Origin: Hsuehochloa calcarea
Taxonomy: Eukaryota; Streptophyta; Magnoliopsida; Poales; Poaceae
Direction of reading: 5' to 3'
Length of the DNA stretch: 64,000 nucleotides
Assembly: GCA_036346395.1 (NCBI GenBank)
Contig: JAYEVG010000116.1
Span: forward strand, 62,001 to 126,000
Positions 55,801 through 64,000 of the stretch are shown one piece after another. Both the position numbers and the translations under genes were made by a program. Each line of letters opens with the position of its first letter. Position 1 is the first letter of the stretch. The notes beneath the pieces are model-generated. The model saw nothing but the letters and a program-made list of their open reading frames with translations. It made no database searches and was not told the DNA's origin.

Positions 55801-58482
55801 CTGAGGAAGGTAATGAGAGCGCCTTCCTATTTGGGATCGGAAGTCTCCCAATGCGAGCAGTCTTGAGGGTTTCTCTGCGCCCGGAGGAACCTCTTTGACT
55901 TGGTCGCTCGGCTTTGGTGCGACTTTAGGCTTCGACTTGCTAGTCGGTCGACTTTCATCTCGAGTTGGTATTTGACCAACCATCTCGAGGATCGTGCCGC
56001 ATGACTATACGCCATCTTTTGTCACATTGAATTGTGATCACTCCTTTGGGACTCGCATCTTAAGACATTGATACCCATAATGAGTAGCCATTAAGAATTT
56101 TGCCAAAGTTGGTCGTCCGAGTATGGCGTTATATGCCGATCGAAATCGACCACATCAAAGGAGACTTTCTCGTCTCGAAATTACTTGGCGAGCCAAATGT
56201 TAAAGGAAGAGAAACTTGGCCAATGGGTTTGGCGAAGACCCTGACGATTCCATGGAAGGAATATCGCATCGCCTTACCTTTGTCCCGGTACTTGCATCTC
56301 ATCCGTGGCTTTGGTAAATAATATGTTCAAAGAATCGCCACCATCAACCAACACTCGATTTATCTCGACGCTTGTTGATGGTGGGTTCGACCACAATCGG
56401 AATCGACTGATCGACTCATAGTGATCGGCATCGTCCTTCTCAAAAGAGATGGTAACTTCCGACCACTTCGTAATTTATTGACAAGAGGAGTATGTATGGA
56501 ATTTACCTCTCGTCCGTGACTTTGTTGTCGCTTGAGTCGATGCCGATGATCCTCCATAGATATGCTCAACGGTATGGTGCGGATCTTGGAATGGCATCTC
56601 CTCATCATCCGACGACTTGACCACTCGTATGTCCTACCCGCCGAGAGTAGGGAGCGGTGCTCGGCGATGGAGGTCATGTCCTTCCTTTTATGAAAAGGAC
56701 ACCATCTTGGTTTGTCGCTCCTACGATCGTGGCGCTTACCTTTGCCTTGATCGGGGTTCGACTTGGTGGTTTGGGGCTCTCTATCTTTACGGCCAAAACC
56801 TCCTTGAAACCACTAGTTTGTGGCTTTTGACTTTTATTTTCTTCTTGGACTTTTTGCTTTTTGTCCTTACTAACCTCACCGGCTCTCGAAGAGCGTGTGT
56901 TTCTCGATCGATAGTGTTATTCCACTCGACCGCCTCGAAGCGATTGCATATCGATCGCCATCTCAAAGAGTTCGAAGCGGTGTTGGGAGGATTTAAAGCA
57001 ATATCCTCTGTTATTCTTCTACTACGGACTCCTTGCTTAAAAGCCCCGATCACAGAGGAGTCGAAATTTCGAATTGAATTACTTAACCCGACTAAAGCGC
57101 TTGATGAATTGACGCAAAGTCTCGTTGTTGTTCTGCTTGATCCGGCAAGTCGCCTTCCTTTCCGGCGGTTGTATGTGCCTTGGAAATTTGCCTGTAGAAG
57201 ATCACGAGGTGTTGCCAAGAGTAGATCGACTCGAGTGGTTGGTTTAATAACCACGATCGAGCGGATCCTTCGAGCATTGGAAGGTAATTCGCCATTACGT
57301 GCTCTCCTCCTCCCCGCCGCTTTCGGACGGTTATTGTATAGATCTCAAGAAACTCGATGGGATTTTGAGATCCATCAAATTTCTCCATGTTCACCGGTCG
57401 AAAATGAGGTGGCCAATGAGCGCGCCAAGGTCGCGAAAATGCCCGGCATCCAGAATTACTTCTTGACGCCTTCTTTGTAGGAAAGAAGGGTTAATGTCGC
57501 CAGTGATCGTATACGACGATACCCGACAACAGTCGACTGCTCATTGTAGGTCTCGGTTCTTCGAGGAATACTCCTCGTAATCCACCGTTAGAATTTCTTT
57601 GCGGAGTAGTGATTGATCACCTCCCTGAGGGCTACTTGATCATCACCGATCGAAAAGTATTTCTCGGATAGGAGATCGATGTGACTTATGACCGTGTCGA
57701 TTCCTACGCAGAAATATTCGATTGATAGTAGTGAAGAAGTCGCATTGCTACGACTACCGAATGTTGTTGACGAGGTACTTCCAGCCTTGTCATCACATTC
57801 AAGCCTTTGCGCAATCTCCTCAAAGAAAGAGATCGTATCTCGCGCTCGAGCAAGCTCTTGATTGGGATTCTCAAGCAAGTCGTTGATGTCCCGGAGTTCT
57901 TGTACCTCCGTGGATCGATATTGAATGCGCCCAGCAGTTCTTACGGCTGCAATTTTCTTTCTTCTGATGACCTCAAAATCCTCCCGTCCGATCTTTGAGG
58001 CCTTCTCGGTGGAGTGCGAGAATGTCGAGGATTTCTCTCGCTCATCGAGTGTTGGTTCTCTCTGTCACGGTGGTTCCTTGCCATTACTACGAGGAGGCGC
58101 AGTGTGTGATCTTCGGGAGGGTTCTCATTTCGTCCTCCATGAGATTGACTCGATTTGAGGGAAGGACGAAGACCTCCGCTGATGATTCTCACTTGCGCTT
58201 GAGGCCTCTCCGCTTGAGGAGTGCTCGAGAGACACCATCTGGCGACTTGGAGTAATCCTCCGTAGGGGAACTCGGGTTATAATCGTCTCCATCCGCAAAT
58301 GAGATCTGCGGAGAGACAGTCAGATTCGTAGGAAAAGCATGCTTGATCCCACTATCTGGAGTTACCCCGAGAGATAGGATCACAAGATCTTTGGTGGAGT
58401 CTCGAATGGTGGCTTCGTGACTTGTCTCACCTGTGTCGGACCGCCTTAAGGGAACTTGGACACTTAGAGGAAAAACTCTCAT
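55801..58482 (-). pseudogene. gag and protease region of the complete gypsy
   Basis: 58482-58189 is the acidic N-terminus (DGDDYNPSSPTEDYSKSPDG). 57878-57588 has a coiled segment (NQELARARDTISFFEEIAQR). 57394-56787 carries the capsid core with IEFLEIYTITVRKRRGG, YLPMLEGSARSWLLNQPLES and DSSVIGAFKQGVRSRR. 56677-55795 holds the protease area, badly broken. The long plus-strand frame at 56617-57480 is an antisense shadow of gag. Confidence 0.78.
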
Positions 58483-58789
58483 TGTGTCGTGAGTCCTCCC
58501 GGGTGCGGTTCGGTCGGATTGACCCTTGTCCTTGGAGGAATTGGCTCCTCTGTTGGACGATCGTTGTGGGGATAAGGATCCTCCTCAACTCCATTGATGG
58601 GATGGTTTCGGAGAATAATCTCGAGGCAACATCACCATCACGGATGCATCACTCGGCCGTAGTCGAAACCGCATCCATGTCGACGTCACAGACCGCCAAG
58701 TCGAACCAGTTCTCCTCGCTCCATTCTCCGCCATGCTTGCATGAGATTGGAAAAAAGAGAGTATGTTGACAAGAGATTACCGGAAGCTC

Positions 58790-58807
58790 CCCACGGTCGG
58801 CGCCAAC
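58790..58807 (-). other. Primer-binding site of the complete gypsy
   Basis: The minus strand reads TTGGCGCCGACCGTGGGG next to the LTR end. The TGGCGCC start is typical of grass gypsy elements; its first bases match a tRNA-Asp 3' end, and I do not assign the tRNA firmly. Confidence 0.8.
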
Positions 58808-59580
58808 TGTCGGTGTATTAGAACCGATCTTACGTAAAGATTATTTGATTCGGGGGGTCTCCTAAGGATGAGATCACGCAGAGTGGATTGACACGGATGT
58901 TTAGACAGTTCGAGCCTTCTCCGAGAGAATAATAACCCTAATCTGTGTGTATGGTATTGTTGATGATCTAGCAAAGGACTAAAACTATTACAGAGAATAG
59001 TGCTTGTGTTTCTACTTGACTAGCCCTTGTTTGCCGTTGTTCTTCTCTGTCCCCTTGTCTCTGTTTGATGCCCTTATATAGTCGTGAAGAAGTAGCCGTT
59101 TTGCCTGCGGAGATGTGCCTAATTAATGTAGTGCAGGCGCATGATGGCGTGAATTACCGCGCCTTGACTTCTTCACGCCATCCGCAATTATCTTCCGAGA
59201 GATAATGGGGTATTTACACACCATTAATACGCGGAATAATAGTGCGTGTAGACCGCTCGGATTCCTTAATCAATTGGACCTACTCGTCGTAGGTTTGATT
59301 ATAAGGTGGTCGTAGTTTTCACGGTCGTAGAGGACTTACGACCGGTAGCGATCGTAGAAGGACTTACGACTATGTAGTGGTCGTAGAAAGGACTTACGAC
59401 CATGATATAGTCGTAGCAAGGCTTACGACTATGGGGGTGATTGTAGAAGAACTTACAATCACTTGTTAGGCCTCTCCCTTATAGATATAAGGGGTACTTC
59501 TGGGGACTATGTGACATCATATTTACCCATAATAAGAATTATAGATAAAAGATAAAATGAGGATTATTAGATCCTCGTCA
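58808..59580 (-). repeat. 5' LTR of the complete gypsy
   Basis: This is the partner of 46461-47239, with TATA at 59080-59073 and the hairpin cluster at about 59310-59465. The primer-binding site follows directly inside (58807-58790). Confidence 0.93.
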
Positions 59581-59947
59581 GAAACCTTCTGGAATTTTCA
59601 ACTCAATAGAACTTTTGACTGGGAGCTCCAAAAATGATGCGACCACATCCAGGAGACTCCCCTCACCTGCCTGCACAACTTATTTTTGGATCAGCCCCAA
59701 AATCCACTTTTAGGTCAGGCCGGTCCGCCCTCTCCACGGGCGGTCTGACCGCCCCACACAACCGGTCAGACCGCCTGTGGTCTGACAGACTGAAGCAAAC
59801 CCCGAAAACGCGAGATTTTGCAAACCAACAAAGCCATTGCCAATTGACTCATCATCCTGAGATCGTGCACATATCCTCACGATATCCACAAATTCTAACT
59901 TAGGACCATTGCTGAATGCGTGCACATAGTGATTCATCTCCCTTACA

Positions 59948-60632
59948 AAACCATATTGCCCGCCTTGCCCCTCAGGAGGTCTAGCCAGTGTGGGTCTAGT
60001 CTAGTGTGTTGGACAACATGTGACGGTGACCATGCATGACCACACGGAGCCGCACCTGTGTTGGTGGTATTAACATACTGTGGCCCATAACTATTCCCCC
60101 CATGCCTTAGTGATGTTACCACTATCAGTGGGGTTGCTAGTAAAAGAGGACACGACGCCATGTGTTGAAACTGAGGATTAAACCGAGGACTGCAGTTACC
60201 TGAACGGGGTAAAGGTGGGGCAAAGGAACATCCACTTCCTGGTGTGATAGCTATTCTTCCATGTATACTGTGATTTTTCCCATTTGGTTGCTGTCCCAAA
60301 TGACTGCCAACACCATTTATCCCAGTTGTCGGAGCTACGGTTTCCCTGAACTCTCCCTGACCTTGATTTGCCGACATCAAGTTCACTAGATTGTCCATTT
60401 GTTGCTGCATGTGAATGGTGTTCTCTTGCATCTGGACTTGTATTTGTCTTATGCTCTCGCCCAACTGTTGATTCTGAGTATTCATCTCTACTAACCTTCC
60501 TTTGATTTCTTCCACTTCACTTGCCAGATGTGTCTCCATTCCTTCTTCTCCCACCACATGCTTGGCTCCCTTCGGCATCTTGCACAAATTCCCCCTTGCT
60601 GATAGATCTGGTATTTTACAAAGAGAAGTCAA
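59948..60632 (-). pseudogene. gag 5' part of another Ty3/gypsy, cut by the copia LTR
   Basis: A 229-residue frame starts MTSLCKIPDLSARGN and has the coiled segment ASEVEEIKGRLVEMNTQNQQ and QIQVQMQENTIHMQQQMDNL, usual for the N-terminus of gag in some gypsy lineages, then a Pro/Gly/Asn-rich stretch. It ends at 59948, exactly where the copia LTR begins. A primer-binding-site-like sequence lies upstream at 60791-60806. Confidence 0.68.
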
Positions 60633-60790
60633 GACTTTCTCAAACCCTCTCTACCAGTTAATTATTCTTCGGATTCAAAGCTCTAATATGAACTCGACAA
60701 GCTAGATATGGAATTTTACAGAGGAAACTTGTTCCTGAAACCCTTTCCACTCGTGAATGGCTCAGATCTGAACTGACATGCCAAGGATAA

Positions 60791-60806
60791 CCTGGTTCTG
60801 ATATCA
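60791..60806 (-). other. Primer-binding-site-like sequence of the outer gypsy
   Basis: The minus strand reads TGATATCAGAACCAGG, the initiator tRNA-Met site TGGTATCAGAGCCAGG with two G-to-A changes. The LTR end TTGACA is two bases away. Confidence 0.75.
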
Positions 60807-60808
60807 AA

Positions 60809-61240
60809 TGTCAAGGCCCAATAATGTTGATCCCAATTTATGGAAGAATCAGAACCGATTAACAACAGAATTGAGGAAGAATTGGAGGAAAAGAGAAGAA
60901 ATGTAAGAACAAAAGAAAGGGGAAAGTAGAGTAGCTATTTAGGGTTCCATTTAATCGATAATTCCCCAGTTCCTTGCAAGACCATAGCTTATATATCACG
61001 CGAGGCCTGCCAGCAAGTAGGGACAATGAAAACAACAGAAAGCTACGGTGAACAGTAACGACAAATTACGAAACGGGAAACAGTAAACTCCATCATCCTC
61101 GTGGACAGTCCGATCTGCAATGTTCGTCTCAGATATGATTTACCTCTTAAGACTCTCCAACCGATTAAGTTGTGGACCGTCCTATTGAATTAAGACTCTC
61201 CAACCGATCAAGTTGTGGACCATCTGATTGATGGGGAATT
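60809..61240 (-). repeat. 5' LTR of the outer gypsy (outer end uncertain)
   Basis: The plus strand begins TGTCAAGGCCC next to the primer-binding site. A TATA box (GATATATAAGC, minus) is at about 60998-60988. 61152-61237 is an imperfect ~43-bp tandem duplication (ACTCTCCAACCGAT, AAGTTGTGGACC). The outer border is not clear; no partner LTR is in the window. Confidence 0.6.
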
Positions 61241-61269
61241 AGGAAATCGTGGCCATCTGTTAACTGAAA

Positions 61270-61700
61270 TAAAATGACCTTTATCAATTTGCATCCAACT
61301 CATTCGAATCCTCGACAAGGTCTTGAGTGCGGGCGCGCGCCGCTTGAACTCCGGCAGGGTGGGTGGGGAGGTGGTCGGCGGGTAGTCGCTGCCACCGGCG
61401 TGGCCGAGGCGGCGCTCTGGGAGGTCATGACCTGCGCGAGCCTCATAAATTCTGCGGCTGTCATCCGCTTGAGGCGGTGCACTCCGGGTTCGGCGCCGGC
61501 ACAGTGGAGGACCGGTGGGGGTGCACACGGGGGCTGGAGGTGGCGCACCAGAGGCCCGACACCGAAGATGAGAACGGAAAGGGAAACGCCTAGGGGTACA
61601 CGCTCGGCGGGGGCCGCGATGGGATGGGGAGGGGGTAGTTCGATGGCATTTGCGGGTAATAGCTATGAACTTCAAGGGGTAATTTTGTTTCTTCAGGTTG
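61270..61700. other. GC-rich stretch, possible degenerate gag fragment
   Basis: Both strands are open by GC bias. One minus frame reads MTAAEFMRLAQVMTSQ before a Pro/Arg-rich run, which resembles gag N-termini, but the match is weak and no element border is visible. Confidence 0.3.
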
Positions 61701-61792
61701 AATTCCCACGAGAATCTGCGGGAAGGCTGTTTCTCCTTACTAGTTCATTTTCGAGACAGCTCATCGTGAGAAGCAGAATCTAGTGGTTTTGA

Positions 61793-61868
61793 TAAGCTAG
61801 ATGTTTGGTACTGCTCCACGAGATCTAAACGAGAAGTTAGAAGTATGAGCTGTACCAAACAAGCTCTT
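61793..61868. mobile_element. Small MITE-like inverted repeat
   Basis: AGCTAGATGTTTGGTACTGC on the left is largely complementary to GAGCTGTACCAAACAAGCTC on the right. The GAGCTTGTTTGGTACAGCTC type of end is common in grass hAT-like MITEs. The target duplication is not clear. Confidence 0.5.
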
Positions 61869-61969
61869 AGATTTTTGCTTCTCCGATCAAGTCCAAACAT
61901 TTATCAACAACTCTATTCTTTCTACTCTCATCTATCTATTTATCTATCTTTCTTTATTACTTACTAATT

Positions 61970-61995
61970 GGAGGCTTCTATATATGGAAGCCTCC
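61970..61995. repeat. Perfect 9-bp hairpin GGAGGCTTC/GAAGCCTCC
   Basis: The arms surround an 8-base TA-rich loop (TATATATG) in non-coding sequence. Confidence 0.65.
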
Positions 61996-62312
61996 ACGTT
62001 AATTTAGGAGGTAAAAAAAAGACTACAAATTCATACATTAATCAGATAGAAAGAAAAAAAAAGGCTAGAAATTCTCGGAGAAAAGGAAAAAGAAGAAAGA
62101 AAACATCTTGACCATTGGTTTATGGCCGCAATAATATACTGTCCGGGTTAGATGAATTAAAACGTAGGGATTGAATTTGGTTTCAACACGGACATGTGCG
62201 GCAAATCAGATTGTTTCCGATTGCATGTCCGAGTCAAATTGATATGCATTATGGACGTAGATTCTTGCCGAGTCAGACCCACAACCCTCATGTTTGAACT
62301 TGAGAGCAAACC

Positions 62313-62530
62313 GGTCTTATATATTGACTCCAGCTCCAGATCGATCATCAGTCCATCACAGAGAGACACAATCACACGCACGCACACACACAATTGGACT
62401 GACATGATGATATGATCACACTCACCCACACACACAATAGCACTAGCCAGTTTCACAAGCTGCAGCAGCACAACGATGACACCAAGAGCTAAACAAACCA
62501 CACCACAAGCATGCATACTGGTCAATTAAG
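62313..62530 (+). promoter_or_regulatory. Possible orphan promoter and leader
   Basis: CTTATATATTGAC at about 62316 is followed after about 30 bases by a CA-rich, AG-poor stretch (CATCACAGAGAGACACAATC and ACGCACGCACACACACAAT) resembling a plant 5' leader. The first ATG codons give only short frames before the copia remnant at 62616. A minus frame (62525-62157) starting MTSMHACGVVCLALGVIVVL looks signal-peptide-like but has no family match. Either reading is speculative. Confidence 0.3.
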
Positions 62531-62615
62531 CACCAACCAAAGGGCCTCCTAATTATTCACTCATAGTCACACGCAGATGATACATCATAGATGTGCCTTC
62601 CCCGAGCTTCTTAGT

Positions 62616-64000
62616 GTTGGAATATGCAATTTGTATTATCAGGGGTCAATTGGCCAGTATATATACACAATACAAGATCAAATGGACGTTGAGACACTGA
62701 CTCACTATGAGGATAAGGAAGCTGAAGCTGTTTGCCTAACTTACAGCCCTGACAATGTAGAGACACGTCTCTTGAGACAGACCCCAGAAGACCACGACGA
62801 ACTAAAGACGACAGACGAGAGCCACACAGATGGCCAAGACGGTGATGCCATTGTTGGAAAGAGCCGGTAGACGGAGTGACAGAGGCGGAGAGACTGGCGG
62901 CGACGGTGGCAGCGGAAGGAAGGTGAAGCTAGTCAAGCTCCCAGAGACGCTGCGAGTCAAGGCGCCGAGGGCCAGAACCAACCAGAGCTACCGTGTGGCG
63001 GTCCTGAACACAACAAGAGTCAGAGTCGAGAATGATCCGATAACCAAGGTCAGTAATCTGTCTAGCAGAAAGAAGCTGCATGGTTAGGCGAGGAACATGA
63101 GCAACAGAAAGAACATGAAAAGATGAGTTGCTAAGAGGTCCTCGACCAGAGACAGAAAGAGAGGTACCATCAGCAGTAAGAACACTGACAGGGGAATCAA
63201 GAGGTGTAACAAAAGATAGACTGGAAGAATCGGAAGTCATGTGGAAGGATGCTCTGGAATCAAGGATCCACAGGGAGGTACCTGGCTGTGTAGGAGGTGG
63301 TTTCTCGGTGCAAGAGTCGATCGCGAGAACTCGCAGAACACGCCGAGAAAGAACCCGAGGCGGCAGCGATCGTCGAAGTCCGCTATCTCCGCCTCGGAGA
63401 GAAAACGCGAAGTAGTCGGCGCGACGCCGATGTAGAAGTACCGTGCGGTGCTAGGAGAAGAACGGCGTGAAATATGCCGCTGTTTCTTGTAGCACTGAGA
63501 CTCAATGTGGCCGATCTTGTCGCAGTAGGAGCAGCGAGGACGACCACCGCCAGATGGAGGGCGGCCACCACCACCGCGCGCCGTTGGAGGAGGCGATGTA
63601 ATCAAGCGTGAAGGGATCGCAACGGGCGGCGAACACGGAGGAGTGGCATCAGCCAGCACCACTCGCACGAGTCTTCTCTGCACGTATCTCGGTAAGGGCC
63701 TCCAGAATAGTGACACAAGGGTGGCGTGCAAGTAGCCGGGCACGCCTCGCTCGAACTTCGGGACGAAGGCGAGTAAGGAACTCGGAGACACGCTGAAACT
63801 CCTGTGTCAAGACGATAGCAAGCAAAGATGAACAGAACGACAACCAAGAATGCAAAGAGAGTCCGATTGGACGCGCATCGCAGAACTCGAGCATAGAAGG
63901 CGTCAACGTAGCATCACCTGCCAAGAGAGTGCTCTGACGAACTCATCGACAAGTAGAGGGCATCTCCGGAGGGTTCAGAGCGCTGTCGAAGATGAGTCCA
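62616..64000 (-). mobile_element. Truncated Ty1/copia retrotransposon, minus strand, running off the right edge
   Basis: Reading leftward from 64000: gag with QEFQRVSEFLTRLRPEVRAR (about 63800); a CCHC knuckle CSYCDKIGHIESQCYKK (63535-63485); a protease region (63240-62929) with MTSDSSSLSFVTPLDSPVSV and HVPRLTMQLLSARQITDLG; a gag-pre-integrase HHCC part (QQWHHRLGHLCGSRLSSL, CQGCKLGKQ; about 62850-62710). It stops at about 62690 (SQRPFD), before the integrase core, and 62616-62690 looks like the last bases of a 3' LTR (TGTTGGAATATG on the plus strand). A deletion has removed integrase, RT and RNase H. Confidence 0.85.
63237..64000 (-). pseudogene. gag of the truncated copia
   Basis: Frames 63924-63649 and 63791-63237 together hold the gag C-terminal half, with ARRARLLARHPCVTILEALT, a Gly/Arg-rich run and the zinc knuckle C-x2-C-x4-H-x4-C at 63535-63485. 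A frame change lies near 63650. The N-terminus is outside the window. Confidence 0.75.

Larger units (their letters stand above)
46461..59580 (-). mobile_element. Complete Ty3/gypsy retrotransposon, 13.1 kb, target duplication GAAAC
   Basis: LTRs at 46461-47239 and 58808-59580 are about 97% alike, start TGTCGGTG and end TCGTCA or TCGCCA on the plus strand. GAAAC flanks both outer edges (46456-46460, 59581-59585). The primer-binding site is inside the right LTR, so transcription is leftward: gag, protease, RT, RNase H and integrase in the order of Ty3/gypsy. About 5.9 kb between integrase and the 3' LTR holds a multi-exon antisense gene. All sense frames are interrupted. High LTR identity points to a recent insertion. 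Confidence 0.95.
44912..59947 (-). mobile_element. Copia-type 5' LTR (~1.9 kb) split by a complete gypsy element
   Basis: The minus strand starts TGTAAGGGAGATGAATC at 59947 and ends GGTCCTACA at 44912. The interval 46461-59585 is a later insertion (gypsy plus one copy of GAAAC). Without it, 44912-46460 and 59586-59947 join to about 1.9 kb. The LTR has a TATA box (CTATAAATAG, minus, about 45843-45852) and several palindromic GGTCNGACCGCC copies (45120-45260, 46360-46425, 59720-59775). Its right edge cuts the gag of another gypsy, so it inserted there. Confidence 0.82.

Noticed and set aside
56617..57480. 287-residue plus ORF inside the complete gypsy
   Set aside because: Antisense shadow of gag: the minus frames carry the capsid motifs (YLPMLEGSARSWL, SVIGAFKQGVR), the plus frame has no recognisable domain.
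61274..61783. 169-residue plus ORF
   Set aside because: GC-rich Gly/Arg frame without domain; the opposite strand has an equally open frame with a weak gag-like run.

Overview
This is nuclear DNA from a grass (Poaceae). Three host genes have typical grass structure: very GC-rich coding exons, introns with standard GT/AG junctions, and a ribosomal-protein promoter with telo-box and TGGGCC elements. They are 40S ribosomal protein S28 (about 6.6-7.8 kb, minus), a GPI-anchored non-specific lipid-transfer protein (11.05-12.55 kb, minus) and a GH17 beta-1,3-glucanase with a C-terminal X8/CBM43 domain (39.8-43.2 kb, plus). Almost everything else is transposable elements. I cannot name the species.

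Layout. 1-4.7 kb: two head-to-head remnants of one Ty3/gypsy family, the minus copy keeping its 5' LTR and primer-binding site. 5.4-6.3 kb: an 876-bp foldback element. 6.6-12.6 kb: RPS28, a 2.4-kb non-genic stretch bounded by inverted repeats, then the lipid-transfer gene. 12.9 kb: a Tourist-type MITE. 13.2-23.3 kb: a large Mutator-like element (MULE-A, plus). 23.4-24.2 kb: the end of a third MULE, cut by an LTR (24.2-25.6 kb). 26.3-35.9 kb: MULE-B (minus), complete, with inverted ends and a 9-bp target duplication. 36-39 kb: AT-rich spacer and a GC-rich tract without a credible gene. 39.8-43.2 kb: the glucanase. 44.7-61.2 kb: a nested retrotransposon stack, in which a complete 13.1-kb Ty3/gypsy (46461-59580, target duplication GAAAC) sits in the LTR of a truncated Ty1/copia element, which itself sits in the gag of another gypsy. 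62.6-64 kb: a truncated Ty1/copia element running off the window.

The two MULEs are the main accessory system. Each carries, in order, a palindrome just downstream of its TATA box, a 5'-leader intron, a MULE transposase with a SWIM zinc finger, a plant-mobile-domain (MAIN-like) gene, a ~60-bp tandem array, and a short-promoter gene for a GRF-zinc-finger-like/coiled-coil protein. MULE-A alone also has a small TATA-driven gene for a coiled-coil protein ending in one membrane segment. The complete gypsy has an unusual feature: runs of short hairpins whose arms change in a compensatory way, in both LTRs and in the introns of its antisense gene.

Many element ORFs are broken by single-base indels. 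The two LTRs of the complete gypsy differ largely by indels rather than transitions, and the glucanase has two one-base losses about 45 bp apart, so part of the damage may be consensus error in the assembly rather than biology.
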